Below, one piece after another: positions 16,709 to 26,985 of a DNA stretch of 64,000 nucleotides. The number at the start of each line of letters is the position of its first letter. The stretch's first letter is position 1. The stretch lies in NCBI GenBank assembly GCA_002840975.1, contig PHDN01000005.1, positions 112,177-176,176 on the forward strand, given 5' to 3'. This DNA is from Bacteroidetes bacterium HGW-Bacteroidetes-16. Its GTDB lineage: Bacteria; Bacteroidota; Bacteroidia; Bacteroidales; F082. Position numbers and translations under genes: made by a program. The notes beneath the pieces are model-generated. The model saw only the letters and a list, made by a program, of their open reading frames with translations, had not been told where the DNA came from and made no database searches.

Positions 16709-18487
16709 ATGAAACAATTTTTAAAGTTTATGTTTGCCTCCTTTTTAGGCACCATCCTTACATTTATCGTTATTTTCCTGCTTTTCGCTGGAATGGTTGC
16801 TTCATTGGTAGCCATGTCGGGCGATGAAGAAGTGAAGGTTAAAGATCGCTCCATACTGCAAATCAACTGGCAGGCTCCCATCATGGACCGTGCTTCTGAG
16901 AATCCTTTCGAAGGATTTGATTTTGCCAACATGCAATCGAACAAGCCGCTGGGTTTAAACGAGATACTCAAAACCCTCGACAAAGCCATCACCGACCCAA
17001 AAATAGAGGGTATTTTCCTGGATATGGAGACCATTCCGGCAGGCATAGCCACCTCGCAGGAAATACGTGAAAAGCTCAAGTCATTTAAAGAAACAGGCAA
17101 GTTTATTGTCAGCTATGCTAACAATTACGATCAAAAAGCATATTACTTGGCCAGCCTCTCCAGTGAAATTTATCTTAACCCTGAAGGCATGGTGCTTTTC
17201 AAAGGCCTCAACGCACAAATTATGTTTTTGAAAGGCTTCCTGGAAAAACTGGATATCGACATCCAAGTGGTACGCGGGCCTGACAATAAATTTAAAAGCG
17301 CTGTCGAACCACTGATGCTGGATCAAATGAGTGATGCCAACAGGTTACAAATGCAAACACTCATTGAATCCATCTGGGGTCAAATACTAATGGCTTTGTC
17401 AGAAACGCGTGGCATTTCCATCGATGACCTCAATACCATTGCCGACAATCTCGAAACTTCTACCGCTAAAAAAGCCCTGGAACTTCATTTTATCGATGGA
17501 AGTCTGTACCGTGATGAGGTAATCGAAATTCTTAAGACGAAAACAGGAAGAACAGAAGACGAAGAGTTAAACCTGGTGGCTTTTAGTTCTTATATTAATG
17601 CAAAGGCCTCAAAAGAAGAGGGAGTAATTCGTGACCGGATAGCCATCATCTATGCTCAGGGCAGTATTGTTCAGGGAAAAGGAAATCAGGAAAACATTGG
17701 TTCCGAAACCATGGCAAAAGCCATCAGCGAAGCCAGAAATAACGAGAAAGTAAAAGCCATCGTTTTTAGGGTGAACTCAGGCGGCGGCGATGCACAGGCT
17801 TCCGAAATTATCAGGCGCGAAATAGAACTTGCCATCAAAGACAAACCTGTGATTGTTTCCATGGGCGATATGGCCGCTTCAGGGGGTTACTGGATTTCGA
17901 CCAATGCAGACTATATTTTCGCAGAACCCACTACGCTTACCGGCTCTATTGGCGTGTTTGGCATCATCCCGAATATGAAAGGATTGTTTAACGATAAACT
18001 CGGCATTACCTGGGATGCCGTAATGACCAACGAAAACTCAGATTTTATCGACATCATGAAACCATTAAGCCCATTTCAACACGAGAAACTCAACCAAACC
18101 GTTGTTGACATTTACCAGGAGTTTACAGCCTTGGTAGCCCGCACACGCAAACTGGATGTTCAGTTTGTCGACAGCATTGCTCGTGGCCGGGTTTGGACTG
18201 GTCAGGATGCCAGGCAGCTTGGACTCATTGATGACTTTGGGGGAATAGACGCCGCCGTAAAATACGCCGCCAATAAAGCACAACTGGGCGATGCTTACCG
18301 CATTGTTGAATACCCAAAACGAAAAGACTTTGTGCAACAATTGATGGAGGAACTCACCGGCCAGGTCAGTACCCGTTTGATCAACAATGAGTTGGGAGAG
18401 TACGCCAAATACTACCAGGAATTGAAATCGTTACAGGGTATGCAGGGTGTTCAAGCCAGAGTACCCTATTTTCTGGAAATTAAATAG
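16709..18487 (+). CDS. sppA: Signal peptide peptidase SppA, 67K type
   Basis: 592 residues with one N-terminal membrane segment (about residues 8-33). Two tandem peptidase S49 domains follow, as in E. coli SppA. The catalytic lysine is Lys196 in the first half (NKFKSAVEP) and the nucleophile Ser391 in the second (MAASGGYW). The sequence VNSGGGDAQAS forms the oxyanion region. It degrades signal peptides left in the inner membrane, with the active site on the outer face. A hairpin terminator follows. Confidence 0.93.
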   Translation: MKQFLKFMFASFLGTILTFIVIFLLFAGMVASLVAMSGDEEVKVKDRSILQINWQAPIMDRASENPFEGFDFANMQSNKPLGLNEILKTLDKAITDPKIEGIFLDMETIPAGIATSQEIREKLKSFKETGKFIVSYANNYDQKAYYLASLSSEIYLNPEGMVLFKGLNAQIMFLKGFLEKLDIDIQVVRGPDNKFKSAVEPLMLDQMSDANRLQMQTLIESIWGQILMALSETRGISIDDLNTIADNLETSTAKKALELHFIDGSLYRDEVIEILKTKTGRTEDEELNLVAFSSYINAKASKEEGVIRDRIAIIYAQGSIVQGKGNQENIGSETMAKAISEARNNEKVKAIVFRVNSGGGDAQASEIIRREIELAIKDKPVIVSMGDMAASGGYWISTNADYIFAEPTTLTGSIGVFGIIPNMKGLFNDKLGITWDAVMTNENSDFIDIMKPLSPFQHEKLNQTVVDIYQEFTALVARTRKLDVQFVDSIARGRVWTGQDARQLGLIDDFGGIDAAVKYAANKAQLGDAYRIVEYPKRKDFVQQLMEELTGQVSTRLINNELGEYAKYYQELKSLQGMQGVQARVPYFLEIK

Positions 18488-18543
18488 ACCATTTTAAAGT
18501 AAAAAATATTTGATACAGCAGAGGCTGGTGATCCAATGAAAAC

Positions 18544-18577
18544 AAAAAAGGGCTGCTCATCAGAGCAACCCTTTTTT
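18544..18577. terminator. Bidirectional terminator between sppA and nifJ
   Basis: AAAAAAGGGCTGCTC pairs with GAGCAACCCTTTTTT across a four-base loop, serving two convergent genes. Confidence 0.9.
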
Positions 18578-18591
18578 ATTGTTTGGGATTT

Positions 18592-21500
18592 CTATTTAGA
18601 ATAATCCATTTCGGTCATTCTCTTGTAGTTTTTATATCGCCAAAGGGCACTTTCTTCGGCCAGCTTAAAGAGTTTTTTAGCCTCTTCGGGGAAGGCTTTT
18701 CTTAATGAAGAGTAGCGCACTTCGTTGTTCAGGAAGCTTTGGAATTTTGTCCAATCGGGTTCTTTTGAATCCAGGGTAAAGGGGTTCTTTCCTTCGGCCT
18801 CCATAAGTGGATTGTAACGGTACAACTGCCAGTATCCAGCCTCAACAGAGAACTTCTCTTCGTCCTGAGCTCCACCCATGCCACCTTTGATACCGTGAGC
18901 AATACAAGGTGAGTAAGCTATGATCAATGAAGGGCCAGGATAAGCCTCGGCTTCCTTGATGGCTTTAAAGGCCTGCGACTGACTTGCCCCCATGGCGATT
19001 TGAGCAACATACACATATCCATATGTCATGGCCATGGCGCCCAGATCTTTTTTGCGGGTTTTTTTCCCGGAAGCCGCAAATTTAGCTACCGCTCCAATAG
19101 AAGTGGATTTTGATGCCTGGCCTCCGGTATTTGAATATACCTCGGTGTCCAGAACCAACACATTAACATCTTCCCCCTGAGCCAACACATGGTCAAGACC
19201 TCCATATCCAATATCATAAGCCCATCCGTCACCACCAAATATCCATTGTGATTTCTTTACCAGAAATTGTTTCAGGTTAAGGATTTCTTTTGCCAGAGGA
19301 TCGCTCTCTTTACTAAATGCAGCAACTACTTTTGCAGAAGCCAGAATCGATTTTGCAGCATCATCTTTCCCTTCAATCCATTCCTTCATGGCTTCTTTGG
19401 AGGCGGCAGAAAATTCTTTCTTCAAAGCCTGTTCCATCCGCTCGTGGATACGTTGCCGCATTTTAGCGGTAGCAATGGACATACCATAACCAAACTCGGC
19501 ATTGTCTTCAAACAATGAATTGGCCCAGGCAGGTCCATGACCTGTTTTCTGGTCGGTGCAATAGGGAGTGGAAGGAGCTGAACCACCATAAATGGAAGAA
19601 CACCCTGTAGCATTGGCTACCATCATCCGGTCACCAAACAATTGTGTAACCACTTTAATATAGGGGGTTTCGCCACAACCTGCACAAGCTCCCGAGAATT
19701 CGAACAGTGGCTGTGCAAACTGGCTGTTTTTTACTGTTTGATCCTTTGGCACTACCTCATCCTTGTAACCCACTACATCATTCAGGTAGTTCCACCGGTC
19801 AATTTCGTCAAGTTGTGTTCCGATGGGTTTCATCACGAGCGATTTCACCTTTGAAGGACATACTTCGGCACAAGCATCACAACCGGTACAATCCAAAGTA
19901 CTAACCTGGATGCGGTATTTATAGGCCTTGATGCCGGCCAATCCCTGAATCACTTTGGTTCCGGCGGGTGCTTTTGCCAATTCTTCATCTGTTAACAAGA
20001 ATGGACGAATGGCAGCGTGAGGGCAAACATAGGCGCATTGGTTACACTGAATGCAGTTTTCTTCAATCCATTCCGGAACATTGATGGCGATACCTCTTTT
20101 TTCATAGGCTGTCGTCCCGGCAGGGAAAGTACCATCTTCACGTCCGTTGAAAACACTAACCGGCAGGCTGTCGCCTTTTTGCAAGTTGATTGGATTGACC
20201 ACATCGCGGATAAATGCAGGTAATGAATCATCTACCTTTGGCTTTTCAACCACAAGCTTTGACCATTCAGCAGGGATTTCAATCTTTTCAACAGCATCGC
20301 CACTGTCAACTGCGGCGTAGTTCATGTTGACAATTTCTTCCCCTTTACTACCATATGATTTGCGGATGGCTTTTTTCATCTCATCAACAGCATCTTCGTA
20401 TGGAATAACTTCCGATACTTTAAAGAAAGCTGACTGCATGATGGTATTGGTGCGGTTTCCTAATCCAATTTCTTCAGCAATTTTAGTGGCATTGATGATG
20501 TACATGGTGATGTTTTTCTCAGCCAGATACTTCTTGAAATGAATGGGAAGCCGGTTCTTGGTTTCTTCAACATCCCAGATGCTGTTAAGAAGAAAGGTAC
20601 CCCCTTTTTTCAATCCGGCCAGCATATCGTATTTTTCCAGGTAAGCCGGAACATGACAGGCTACAAAGTCAGGTGTGTTAACCAAATAATGTGAGCGGAT
20701 GGGAATATCACCAAAACGAAGGTGAGAGACCGTAATACCACCTGATTTTTTTGAGTCGTAGGCGAAATAGGCCTGGCAATATTTATCAGTACTATCACCA
20801 ATGATTTTAATGGAATTCTTGTTGGCTCCAACCGTACCGTCAGCACCCAGGCCATAAAATTTAGCGGCGAATGTACCCTTAGGTGCTACATTAATTTCGG
20901 GCAACAGGGGTAAAGAGGTGTGCATCACATCATCCACAATACCTACCGTAAATTGGTTTTTTGGATTATTAGCCGCCAGGTTATCATAAACTGAAATCAT
21001 CATGGCCGGAGTGGTATCCTTTGAACTTAATCCATAACGCCCGCCAACGATGACAGGTGCATTTTCTTTGCCATAAAACAGTTCTTTAATGTCCAGGTAC
21101 ATGGGCTCACCATTGGCGCCTATCTCCTTTGTACGGTCGAGTACAGCTATGCGCTTTACCGACTTGGGACAGGCTTTCATAAAGTATTTCTCTGAGAAAG
21201 GTCTGTACAGGTGCACGGTGATGACTCCTACTTTTTCACCGTTGGCCAGCTTATAATCCACCACTTCTTTAATGACTTCTGTAATGGAACCCATGGCCAC
21301 GATCACATCTTCCGCATCCGGAGAACCATAATAGGTAAACGGATGGTATTCTCGTCCGGTGATTTTCTGCAGCTGTTGCATGTAATCTTCAACCATGTCG
21401 GGAATACCGGTATAGAATTTTGAGGCGGCTTCTCTCGACTGGAAGTAAATATCAGGATTTTGAGCAGTACCACGGGTTACAGGATGTTCAGGGTTTAATG

Positions 21501-22125
21501 CGTGGTCGCGAAAGCGTTGCAACGCATCATAATCAAGCAGTTTGGCAATTTCTTCCTGGTCCATGGCTTCTACTTTCTGAAGTTCGTGCGAAGTTCTGAA
21601 GCCATCGAAGAAGTGCATGAATGGGACCCTGGATTTAATGGCTGCCAGGTGGGCAATGCCGGCAAGGTCCATAATTTCCTGGGCACTGCTGGTGGCCAGC
21701 ATGGCAAAACCCGTTTGACGGGTACTCATCACATCACTGTGGTCACCAAAAATGGACAGAGATTGTGCGGCCAAACTGCGGGCACTTACGTGGAAAACTC
21801 CCGGAAGCAATTCACCGGATATTTTATACATGTTAGGAATCATGAGCAACAATCCCTGTGAAGCGGTAAATGTGGTGGTTAAGGCACCTGCCTGAAGCGA
21901 ACCATGAACAGCGCCTGATGCACCGCCTTCTGATTGCATTTCGGAAACTTTTACGGTTTCACCAAAAATATTTTTCTTGCCGCTTGCCGACCATTGATCG
22001 ACATACTCGGCCATGTCGGACGAGGGAGTAATCGGGTAAATAGCAGCCACTTCACTAAACATATAAGCGATATATGCAGCGGCATAGTTTCCTTCACAAG
22101 TAATGAATTTCTTCTTATTTTTCAT
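18592..22125 (-). CDS. nifJ: Pyruvate:ferredoxin (flavodoxin) oxidoreductase, single-chain
   Basis: 1177 residues, the normal length of the homodimeric fused enzyme that turns pyruvate and CoA into acetyl-CoA, CO2 and reduced ferredoxin. Domain order is the N-terminal pyrimidine-binding domain (AIYPITPSSDMAEY), the gamma domain, and two 4Fe-4S clusters (CIQCNQCAYVCPH and CTGCDACAEVCPS near residues 690 and 745). The thiamine-diphosphate domain has GACAGCGE and GDGWAYDIGYGG. It indicates an anaerobic or facultatively anaerobic metabolism. Divergent from the dihydroorotate-dehydrogenase-like gene, its usual neighbour in Bacteroidota. Confidence 0.95.
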   Translation of the reverse strand: MKNKKKFITCEGNYAAAYIAYMFSEVAAIYPITPSSDMAEYVDQWSASGKKNIFGETVKVSEMQSEGGASGAVHGSLQAGALTTTFTASQGLLLMIPNMYKISGELLPGVFHVSARSLAAQSLSIFGDHSDVMSTRQTGFAMLATSSAQEIMDLAGIAHLAAIKSRVPFMHFFDGFRTSHELQKVEAMDQEEIAKLLDYDALQRFRDHALNPEHPVTRGTAQNPDIYFQSREAASKFYTGIPDMVEDYMQQLQKITGREYHPFTYYGSPDAEDVIVAMGSITEVIKEVVDYKLANGEKVGVITVHLYRPFSEKYFMKACPKSVKRIAVLDRTKEIGANGEPMYLDIKELFYGKENAPVIVGGRYGLSSKDTTPAMMISVYDNLAANNPKNQFTVGIVDDVMHTSLPLLPEINVAPKGTFAAKFYGLGADGTVGANKNSIKIIGDSTDKYCQAYFAYDSKKSGGITVSHLRFGDIPIRSHYLVNTPDFVACHVPAYLEKYDMLAGLKKGGTFLLNSIWDVEETKNRLPIHFKKYLAEKNITMYIINATKIAEEIGLGNRTNTIMQSAFFKVSEVIPYEDAVDEMKKAIRKSYGSKGEEIVNMNYAAVDSGDAVEKIEIPAEWSKLVVEKPKVDDSLPAFIRDVVNPINLQKGDSLPVSVFNGREDGTFPAGTTAYEKRGIAINVPEWIEENCIQCNQCAYVCPHAAIRPFLLTDEELAKAPAGTKVIQGLAGIKAYKYRIQVSTLDCTGCDACAEVCPSKVKSLVMKPIGTQLDEIDRWNYLNDVVGYKDEVVPKDQTVKNSQFAQPLFEFSGACAGCGETPYIKVVTQLFGDRMMVANATGCSSIYGGSAPSTPYCTDQKTGHGPAWANSLFEDNAEFGYGMSIATAKMRQRIHERMEQALKKEFSAASKEAMKEWIEGKDDAAKSILASAKVVAAFSKESDPLAKEILNLKQFLVKKSQWIFGGDGWAYDIGYGGLDHVLAQGEDVNVLVLDTEVYSNTGGQASKSTSIGAVAKFAASGKKTRKKDLGAMAMTYGYVYVAQIAMGASQSQAFKAIKEAEAYPGPSLIIAYSPCIAHGIKGGMGGAQDEEKFSVEAGYWQLYRYNPLMEAEGKNPFTLDSKEPDWTKFQSFLNNEVRYSSLRKAFPEEAKKLFKLAEESALWRYKNYKRMTEMDYSK

Positions 22126-22176
22126 CTTATGTTATAATTAGAAAAAACGAGTTGATAATCAATTTGAAATTTGATG

Positions 22177-22184
22177 CAAAATTA
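22177..22184 (-). promoter_or_regulatory. -7 element TAATTTTG for nifJ
   Basis: The minus strand reads TAATTTTG, a match to TAnnTTTG, 52 bases before ATG 22125. Confidence 0.5.
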
Positions 22185-22333
22185 CTCTTTTCAATTGTCA
22201 GGTGCCTCCCCCTCACCCCAAATACTTGACCTCAAACAACAATTTAAAATCATTATAGATTGCACCTGCACACGTTGCAAAATGAAAAAACAGTAATTTT
22301 ACAGATTTAAAAGACACTATAAATTTATTAGAT

Positions 22334-23344
22334 ATGGATCTTTCGACAACTTACCTTGGACTAAAACTTAAAAATCCAATCATCGTTGGTGCCAGCAACC
22401 TGGTCACCGACTTATCGATCATAAAAAAACTCGAAGACGCAGGAGCTGCTGCCATTGTTTATAAATCACTTTTTGAGGAGCAGATTCACCTGGAAAACCT
22501 GGAACTTGATCAGGATATGACTGATTACAACGACCGGAATGCTGAAATGACCAGCATTTTCCCAACCGATATGTATGAGGCCAGCCCTGACGAATTTTTG
22601 ATGCACTTCAAGGAAGCCAGAAACGCCGTCAAAATTCCCATGATTGCCAGTTTGAACTGTGTATATGATGACACCTGGTACGAGTATGCCAAAAAGCTGG
22701 AAGAGGCCGGGGCAGATGCGCTCGAACTAAACTTTTACAATAACCCACGTGATTTTGACATGGAGGGTCGTTCAATCCTAAATGAAGAGCTGGACACCAT
22801 TGAAGGCGTGAAGAAAACCGTTAAAATCCCCGTGAGTGTTAAACTCAGTCCTTTTTATACCAATCCATTATACACCATCAACGAAATGGACAAAAGAGGA
22901 GCCAATGGTTTTGTGCTTTTTAACAAACTTTTCCAGCCCGACATCAACATCGACCTGGAAGAATTGCACTTCCCATATAACCTGAGTTCGGAACATGAAT
23001 CAAGGCTTCCTTTGCGGTACGTGGGCATCCTTTACGACAATATAAAAGCAGACCTTTGTGCCAACCGTGGAATTTTTACAGGAGAAGACGTGATTAAAAT
23101 GATTCTGGCTGGTGCCAATGCGGTACAAATTGTGAGCACCATCTATAAACATGGTCCATCGCAAATAGCTAAAATGCTGGAGGATATGGAAATCTGGATG
23201 GCCAGTAAGCAATACAACCACCTGAGTGAATTTCGTGGTAAACTTAGCAAGAAGAACATCAAAGACCCATTTGCTTACCGCAGAGCACAGTATGTTGATA
23301 TTTTGATGAAATCAGGAAAGATTTTTAAGGATTTTCCGATATAA
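22334..23344 (+). CDS. Dihydroorotate dehydrogenase-like flavoprotein
   Basis: 336 residues with a TIM-barrel pattern of the DHOD family: LGLKLKNPIIVGAS at the start, LELNFYNNP, VSVKLSPFYT (flavin-contacting lysine), and GANAVQIVSTIYKHGP near the end for the FMN phosphate. It differs from PyrD by an unusual acidic insertion around residues 55-90. It is found beside nifJ in many Bacteroidota, so a role in redox or pyruvate metabolism rather than pyrimidine synthesis is possible, but the reaction is not known to me. Confidence 0.8.
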   Translation: MDLSTTYLGLKLKNPIIVGASNLVTDLSIIKKLEDAGAAAIVYKSLFEEQIHLENLELDQDMTDYNDRNAEMTSIFPTDMYEASPDEFLMHFKEARNAVKIPMIASLNCVYDDTWYEYAKKLEEAGADALELNFYNNPRDFDMEGRSILNEELDTIEGVKKTVKIPVSVKLSPFYTNPLYTINEMDKRGANGFVLFNKLFQPDINIDLEELHFPYNLSSEHESRLPLRYVGILYDNIKADLCANRGIFTGEDVIKMILAGANAVQIVSTIYKHGPSQIAKMLEDMEIWMASKQYNHLSEFRGKLSKKNIKDPFAYRRAQYVDILMKSGKIFKDFPI

Positions 23345-23362
23345 TCAAACGATTTGAAAATT

Positions 23363-23394
23363 AAAAGCCGTTACCTTCTGATAGCGGCTTTTTT
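23363..23394. terminator. Hairpin terminator
   Basis: AAAAGCCG pairs with CGGCTTTT, followed by more T residues, between two convergent genes. Confidence 0.8.
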
Positions 23395-23527
23395 AGTTTA
23401 GCACATTTGAATTGAGTTAATATGCGGGAGTATTTTATGCTCTATAATTGAGTCAGTTTAAGGGTCATTTACCTTTATAAGAAAAATATTCCTTTTATGA
23501 TACTCAACTAAATCGATTCTGGTACCA

Positions 23528-25717
23528 TTAAATCATATATTTACTAATGATGTCTAGCAGCAAAGCTTTTTGGATGGGCTTGGTGATATAGTCATCAAAG
23601 CCTGCTTGTATGATTCGGTCTTTATCATCTACCAGGGCGTAGGCAGTTTGTGCAATCACAGGCAAATCAGGTCTTTTGTCTCTGATAATTTTCAGGGCAT
23701 CAAATCCGTTCATTACTGGCATTTTAATGTCCATCAATACCAGCTTAATATGGGGGTTATTCTCACAAATTTTCACTGCTTCGAGCCCATTTGTTGCGTG
23801 AATATATGGATATTTCTCTCCCTGAAACACTTCTTCAAAGTATTGGAAATTTAATTCATCATCTTCAACAATCAGCAATAAATCATGATCGTTGGCGGTT
23901 ATCCGTTTTTGAATCACCGGGGTTACAATTTCAGGGAGTTCCTCATTAGATTCAATTAGTGGAATGGAAAAGGAAAAACGGGATCCTTTACCCGGCTCCG
24001 AAAATAAATCGATCTTCCCTCCCATCATTTCTACAAATGCCTTTGATATGGCAAGCCCCAAACCAAAACCGCCTCTGGCAAACTTAAGTTCTTCGTCCAC
24101 CTGCCGAAAACGGTTGAATATCAATTCGTGGTATTTTCTATCAATTCCAATACCGGTATCCTCCACCCAAAAAAACAGTTCGCCCGGATCTCTTCTGCGA
24201 TACCCAAAGGCTACACTCCCCTTTTCGGTGTATTTTAACGCGTTGGATATTAAGTTGATCAATATTTGCCTCAATTTAATTTCATCGGTAAATATCCGGA
24301 GTTCAACCTGGGGGATGTCGACAAGAAATTTGATCGATTTCTCCTTTGGAATGGTCACATTAAGGGTTAGATATAGGTCATCGAAGAAACTATTTAGATT
24401 CACGGGATCGGAATGGACCTCGGTATAACCTGCCTCAATCCTGGATATTTCGATGATATCATTAATAATAGACAACAAGTGCCTGCCGCTTTTATGTACC
24501 ACGTTAATGTAGTTTTCTCTGTCCTCACCATTCAGGTTTGGTTCTCTTAACAAATCCGTGAAACCCATAATGGCATTCATGGGGGTCCTGATTTCGTGCG
24601 AAAGATTAGCCAGAAAAGCCGATTTAAGGCGGTCACTTTCTTCTGCTTTTTCCTTGGCAATTACCAGTTCCTGATTGAGTAGGATGTGTTGCCGGTTTTT
24701 TTCTTCTAATTTTTTATTGGTATTATGCAGCTGTTGTTCGAACTGTTTTCGATCTGTCAGGTCAACGCCCAGACAGGCCATGCCAATGATTTCATTATTC
24801 TCGTTAAATAAACGGGTATTGTACCAGGACAGGAAAAATCGATCGCCATGCTTCCCTATAATTTCATTTTCAAAATTTTTTACAAAAGTATTTTCATTTA
24901 AATTGACAGTAAATTCGAGGTTTGTTGAATCATTTAATTCTTTTGGCATAAAAAATTTATACCAGTTCTGATGTAATACCTCATCCTTGGTATACTTTGT
25001 AAGGTCAAGTAAATATTTATTACAGAAGGTAATATTTGCATGGGTATCCAGGATAATAGAAACTATATTCCCGCTTTTCATAATCTGGCTCAACCTTCGC
25101 TCCAATTCGGTCAATTTTTTAAACGCGAACCGGTTTTGGACATTTTTTGTTTGATTGAGCATGAAGATACCAAGCAGCATAGTGCCTGGAGAATAAATGA
25201 ATATCAACGGCAACGCAATGTTATTAATGGTTGTCAAAAAAGTACCGGAAGGTAGAAAAACTGTACACCCCAACATGGCCAGATGAACCAATAAACCCAT
25301 CAACAACAGGTCTATATATACATTTTTTATGGAAAATAAGTGATGGAATTTAGCCCATAACAACCCGATAGAGCCAGATGAAAAGATAACGGCGATGCCC
25401 ATCCACATTCCATCACCTCCGAGCCAGAATCTCAGCAAGGCAGTCATCAACATGGCAATCAGGGTAGGAATAAAACCGAAAAATAAACCTGAAACGGCTA
25501 ACAAGATGGACCGCGTATCGAAAATAAGGCCTGGCACCAAAGTCCATGGAGTAAACATGAGCAGTATTCCGATACCACCTATGACTATTCCGGAAATGAG
25601 TTTTGAAGAGATGCTTTTTCGGTCTACCTTTTTTAACCAAACAGTTTCGTACAGCAGTGCGAATGCCAGCAATATGCCAATGTTTTGCAGCAATCCAATG
25701 ATGATCGACTCTTTCAT
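23528..25717 (-). CDS. Hybrid sensor histidine kinase/response regulator with membrane sensor and PAS domain
   Basis: 729 residues. Residues 1-190 contain about six membrane segments like the 5TM receptor (LytS-YhcK) module. A PAS domain follows (about 205-325), then a dimerisation domain with the phosphorylated His374 in NLSHEIRTPMN. The ATPase has N and G boxes (DTGIGIDR, GFGLGLAI). The C-terminal receiver has Asp663 in LMDIKMPVMNG and the usual acidic pair EDDE. It passes phosphate from His to its own receiver. There is no DNA-binding domain and no neighbouring regulator, so the output partner is elsewhere. Confidence 0.92.
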   Translation of the reverse strand: MKESIIIGLLQNIGILLAFALLYETVWLKKVDRKSISSKLISGIVIGGIGILLMFTPWTLVPGLIFDTRSILLAVSGLFFGFIPTLIAMLMTALLRFWLGGDGMWMGIAVIFSSGSIGLLWAKFHHLFSIKNVYIDLLLMGLLVHLAMLGCTVFLPSGTFLTTINNIALPLIFIYSPGTMLLGIFMLNQTKNVQNRFAFKKLTELERRLSQIMKSGNIVSIILDTHANITFCNKYLLDLTKYTKDEVLHQNWYKFFMPKELNDSTNLEFTVNLNENTFVKNFENEIIGKHGDRFFLSWYNTRLFNENNEIIGMACLGVDLTDRKQFEQQLHNTNKKLEEKNRQHILLNQELVIAKEKAEESDRLKSAFLANLSHEIRTPMNAIMGFTDLLREPNLNGEDRENYINVVHKSGRHLLSIINDIIEISRIEAGYTEVHSDPVNLNSFFDDLYLTLNVTIPKEKSIKFLVDIPQVELRIFTDEIKLRQILINLISNALKYTEKGSVAFGYRRRDPGELFFWVEDTGIGIDRKYHELIFNRFRQVDEELKFARGGFGLGLAISKAFVEMMGGKIDLFSEPGKGSRFSFSIPLIESNEELPEIVTPVIQKRITANDHDLLLIVEDDELNFQYFEEVFQGEKYPYIHATNGLEAVKICENNPHIKLVLMDIKMPVMNGFDALKIIRDKRPDLPVIAQTAYALVDDKDRIIQAGFDDYITKPIQKALLLDIISKYMI

Positions 25718-25888
25718 TTAGAGGAAAAAAGGATGACAAGAAAAAAAAGCTAATGTATAACAAAAAACTGGTGCTTTAACGATCTGACAGTTAATAAAAC
25801 AGGCATTGAATCAAAAAAACACGCCAGTTTATTTTAGAAATGAATCACTTAAAGGGAAGAACAAAATGGTTACCGGGTTTCTTTACGA

Positions 25889-26929
25889 CTAATTTTCTTC
25901 GTTAAAATATAGTTTATAGAAATTCATGTTCTTTTCTTCATCGCGGCCTTTTTCAATATAACGTCTGTCGCCATGAATGTAAAGACTAAAATTTTTATCG
26001 AGTTTAAGTACACTTTTAAAATTTTTTGCCTGTCTTTTGGTCGCCCTATCGCTGATATCGAAATGATCGTCGATTTGAATTTTATATTCCTGCTCGTATT
26101 CTGTTTTATAGCTTTTAAAAGTATTGGCCAAATCGGGATGATCGAGTACTTCATTGGAGAAAGCATCCAGGTCGAAGGTATCGTGTTCGCGGAAATATCG
26201 GGCAGAATTGTTGAGAATTTCCGCTTCATCGGTACGATCCATGTCAAAACGGTGTGGCAGATAGGAGGTCACAAATTTTTTGGTCATTGCCAGGGCATTA
26301 TCTGTCTGGTAATAGGCATCTTTGCGTTCAACCAGGTGAAGAAACTCATCAAACCAAAAATGTGTCTCAGTCTTATTCAGGTGATCCACTGCTTCCACAA
26401 TAAAGCCGTTTTCTTCCTCTAAATTAAAAATCAAACAACCTTTATCGAGTTTATTAATGTTGATGCCCTCATCGCTGTTGATGTTGTAGTTATCCTTGGT
26501 AGTAACTACTTTCAGATAGGTTTCACGCGATTCGGATTTAAACAAGCCCAAAGCCTTTGTCTTCCTTCCTTCAACAACACAGTTATCGAATAGCACTACA
26601 TAAAACTCACCGAATTTTATTTTAGGATGCGTTGATTGAGCGTGCAAGTGCTTCGCCAGGCTTATGCTGGTATTGAAGAACGTATCTGAATCCTTAAAAA
26701 TCTGCCTTGCGTAGAAAAATACCTCGTTGAGGTTCAGGTCAGATTCGTGAGAAAAATGGTACCGCGATTCTGTTTTGAAAGGTGACAAAAAATAATGCTT
26801 CAACAAGGCTCGGATATCATCTTCCAGATCAAGCTCATCCTTTGAAAACCGAATGCTATCTTTGTTAGTTGTATTTCCAACCTTATGCAGGGCGATGTGT
26901 TGTATGATAATTTCTTCCATAGGATTCAT
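25889..26929 (-). CDS. Nucleoid-associated protein, NdpA/YejK family
   Basis: 346 residues, the length of the 37-kDa nucleoid-associated family. The N-terminus IIIQHIALHKVGN and the segment KIKFGEFYVVLFDN, then GLFKSESRETYLKV, match the pattern of these proteins in Bacteroidota. Basic C-terminal third (RATKRQAKNFKSVLKLDKN). It is expected to bind DNA in the nucleoid; its exact role is unknown. Single gene, with short gaps to both neighbours. Confidence 0.85.
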   Translation of the reverse strand: MNPMEEIIIQHIALHKVGNTTNKDSIRFSKDELDLEDDIRALLKHYFLSPFKTESRYHFSHESDLNLNEVFFYARQIFKDSDTFFNTSISLAKHLHAQSTHPKIKFGEFYVVLFDNCVVEGRKTKALGLFKSESRETYLKVVTTKDNYNINSDEGININKLDKGCLIFNLEEENGFIVEAVDHLNKTETHFWFDEFLHLVERKDAYYQTDNALAMTKKFVTSYLPHRFDMDRTDEAEILNNSARYFREHDTFDLDAFSNEVLDHPDLANTFKSYKTEYEQEYKIQIDDHFDISDRATKRQAKNFKSVLKLDKNFSLYIHGDRRYIEKGRDEEKNMNFYKLYFNEEN

Positions 26930-26985
26930 TTATAACAATCCCTGATTTGACAGGATTGTGGTTTTTTGTCGGATACCTATTAAAA

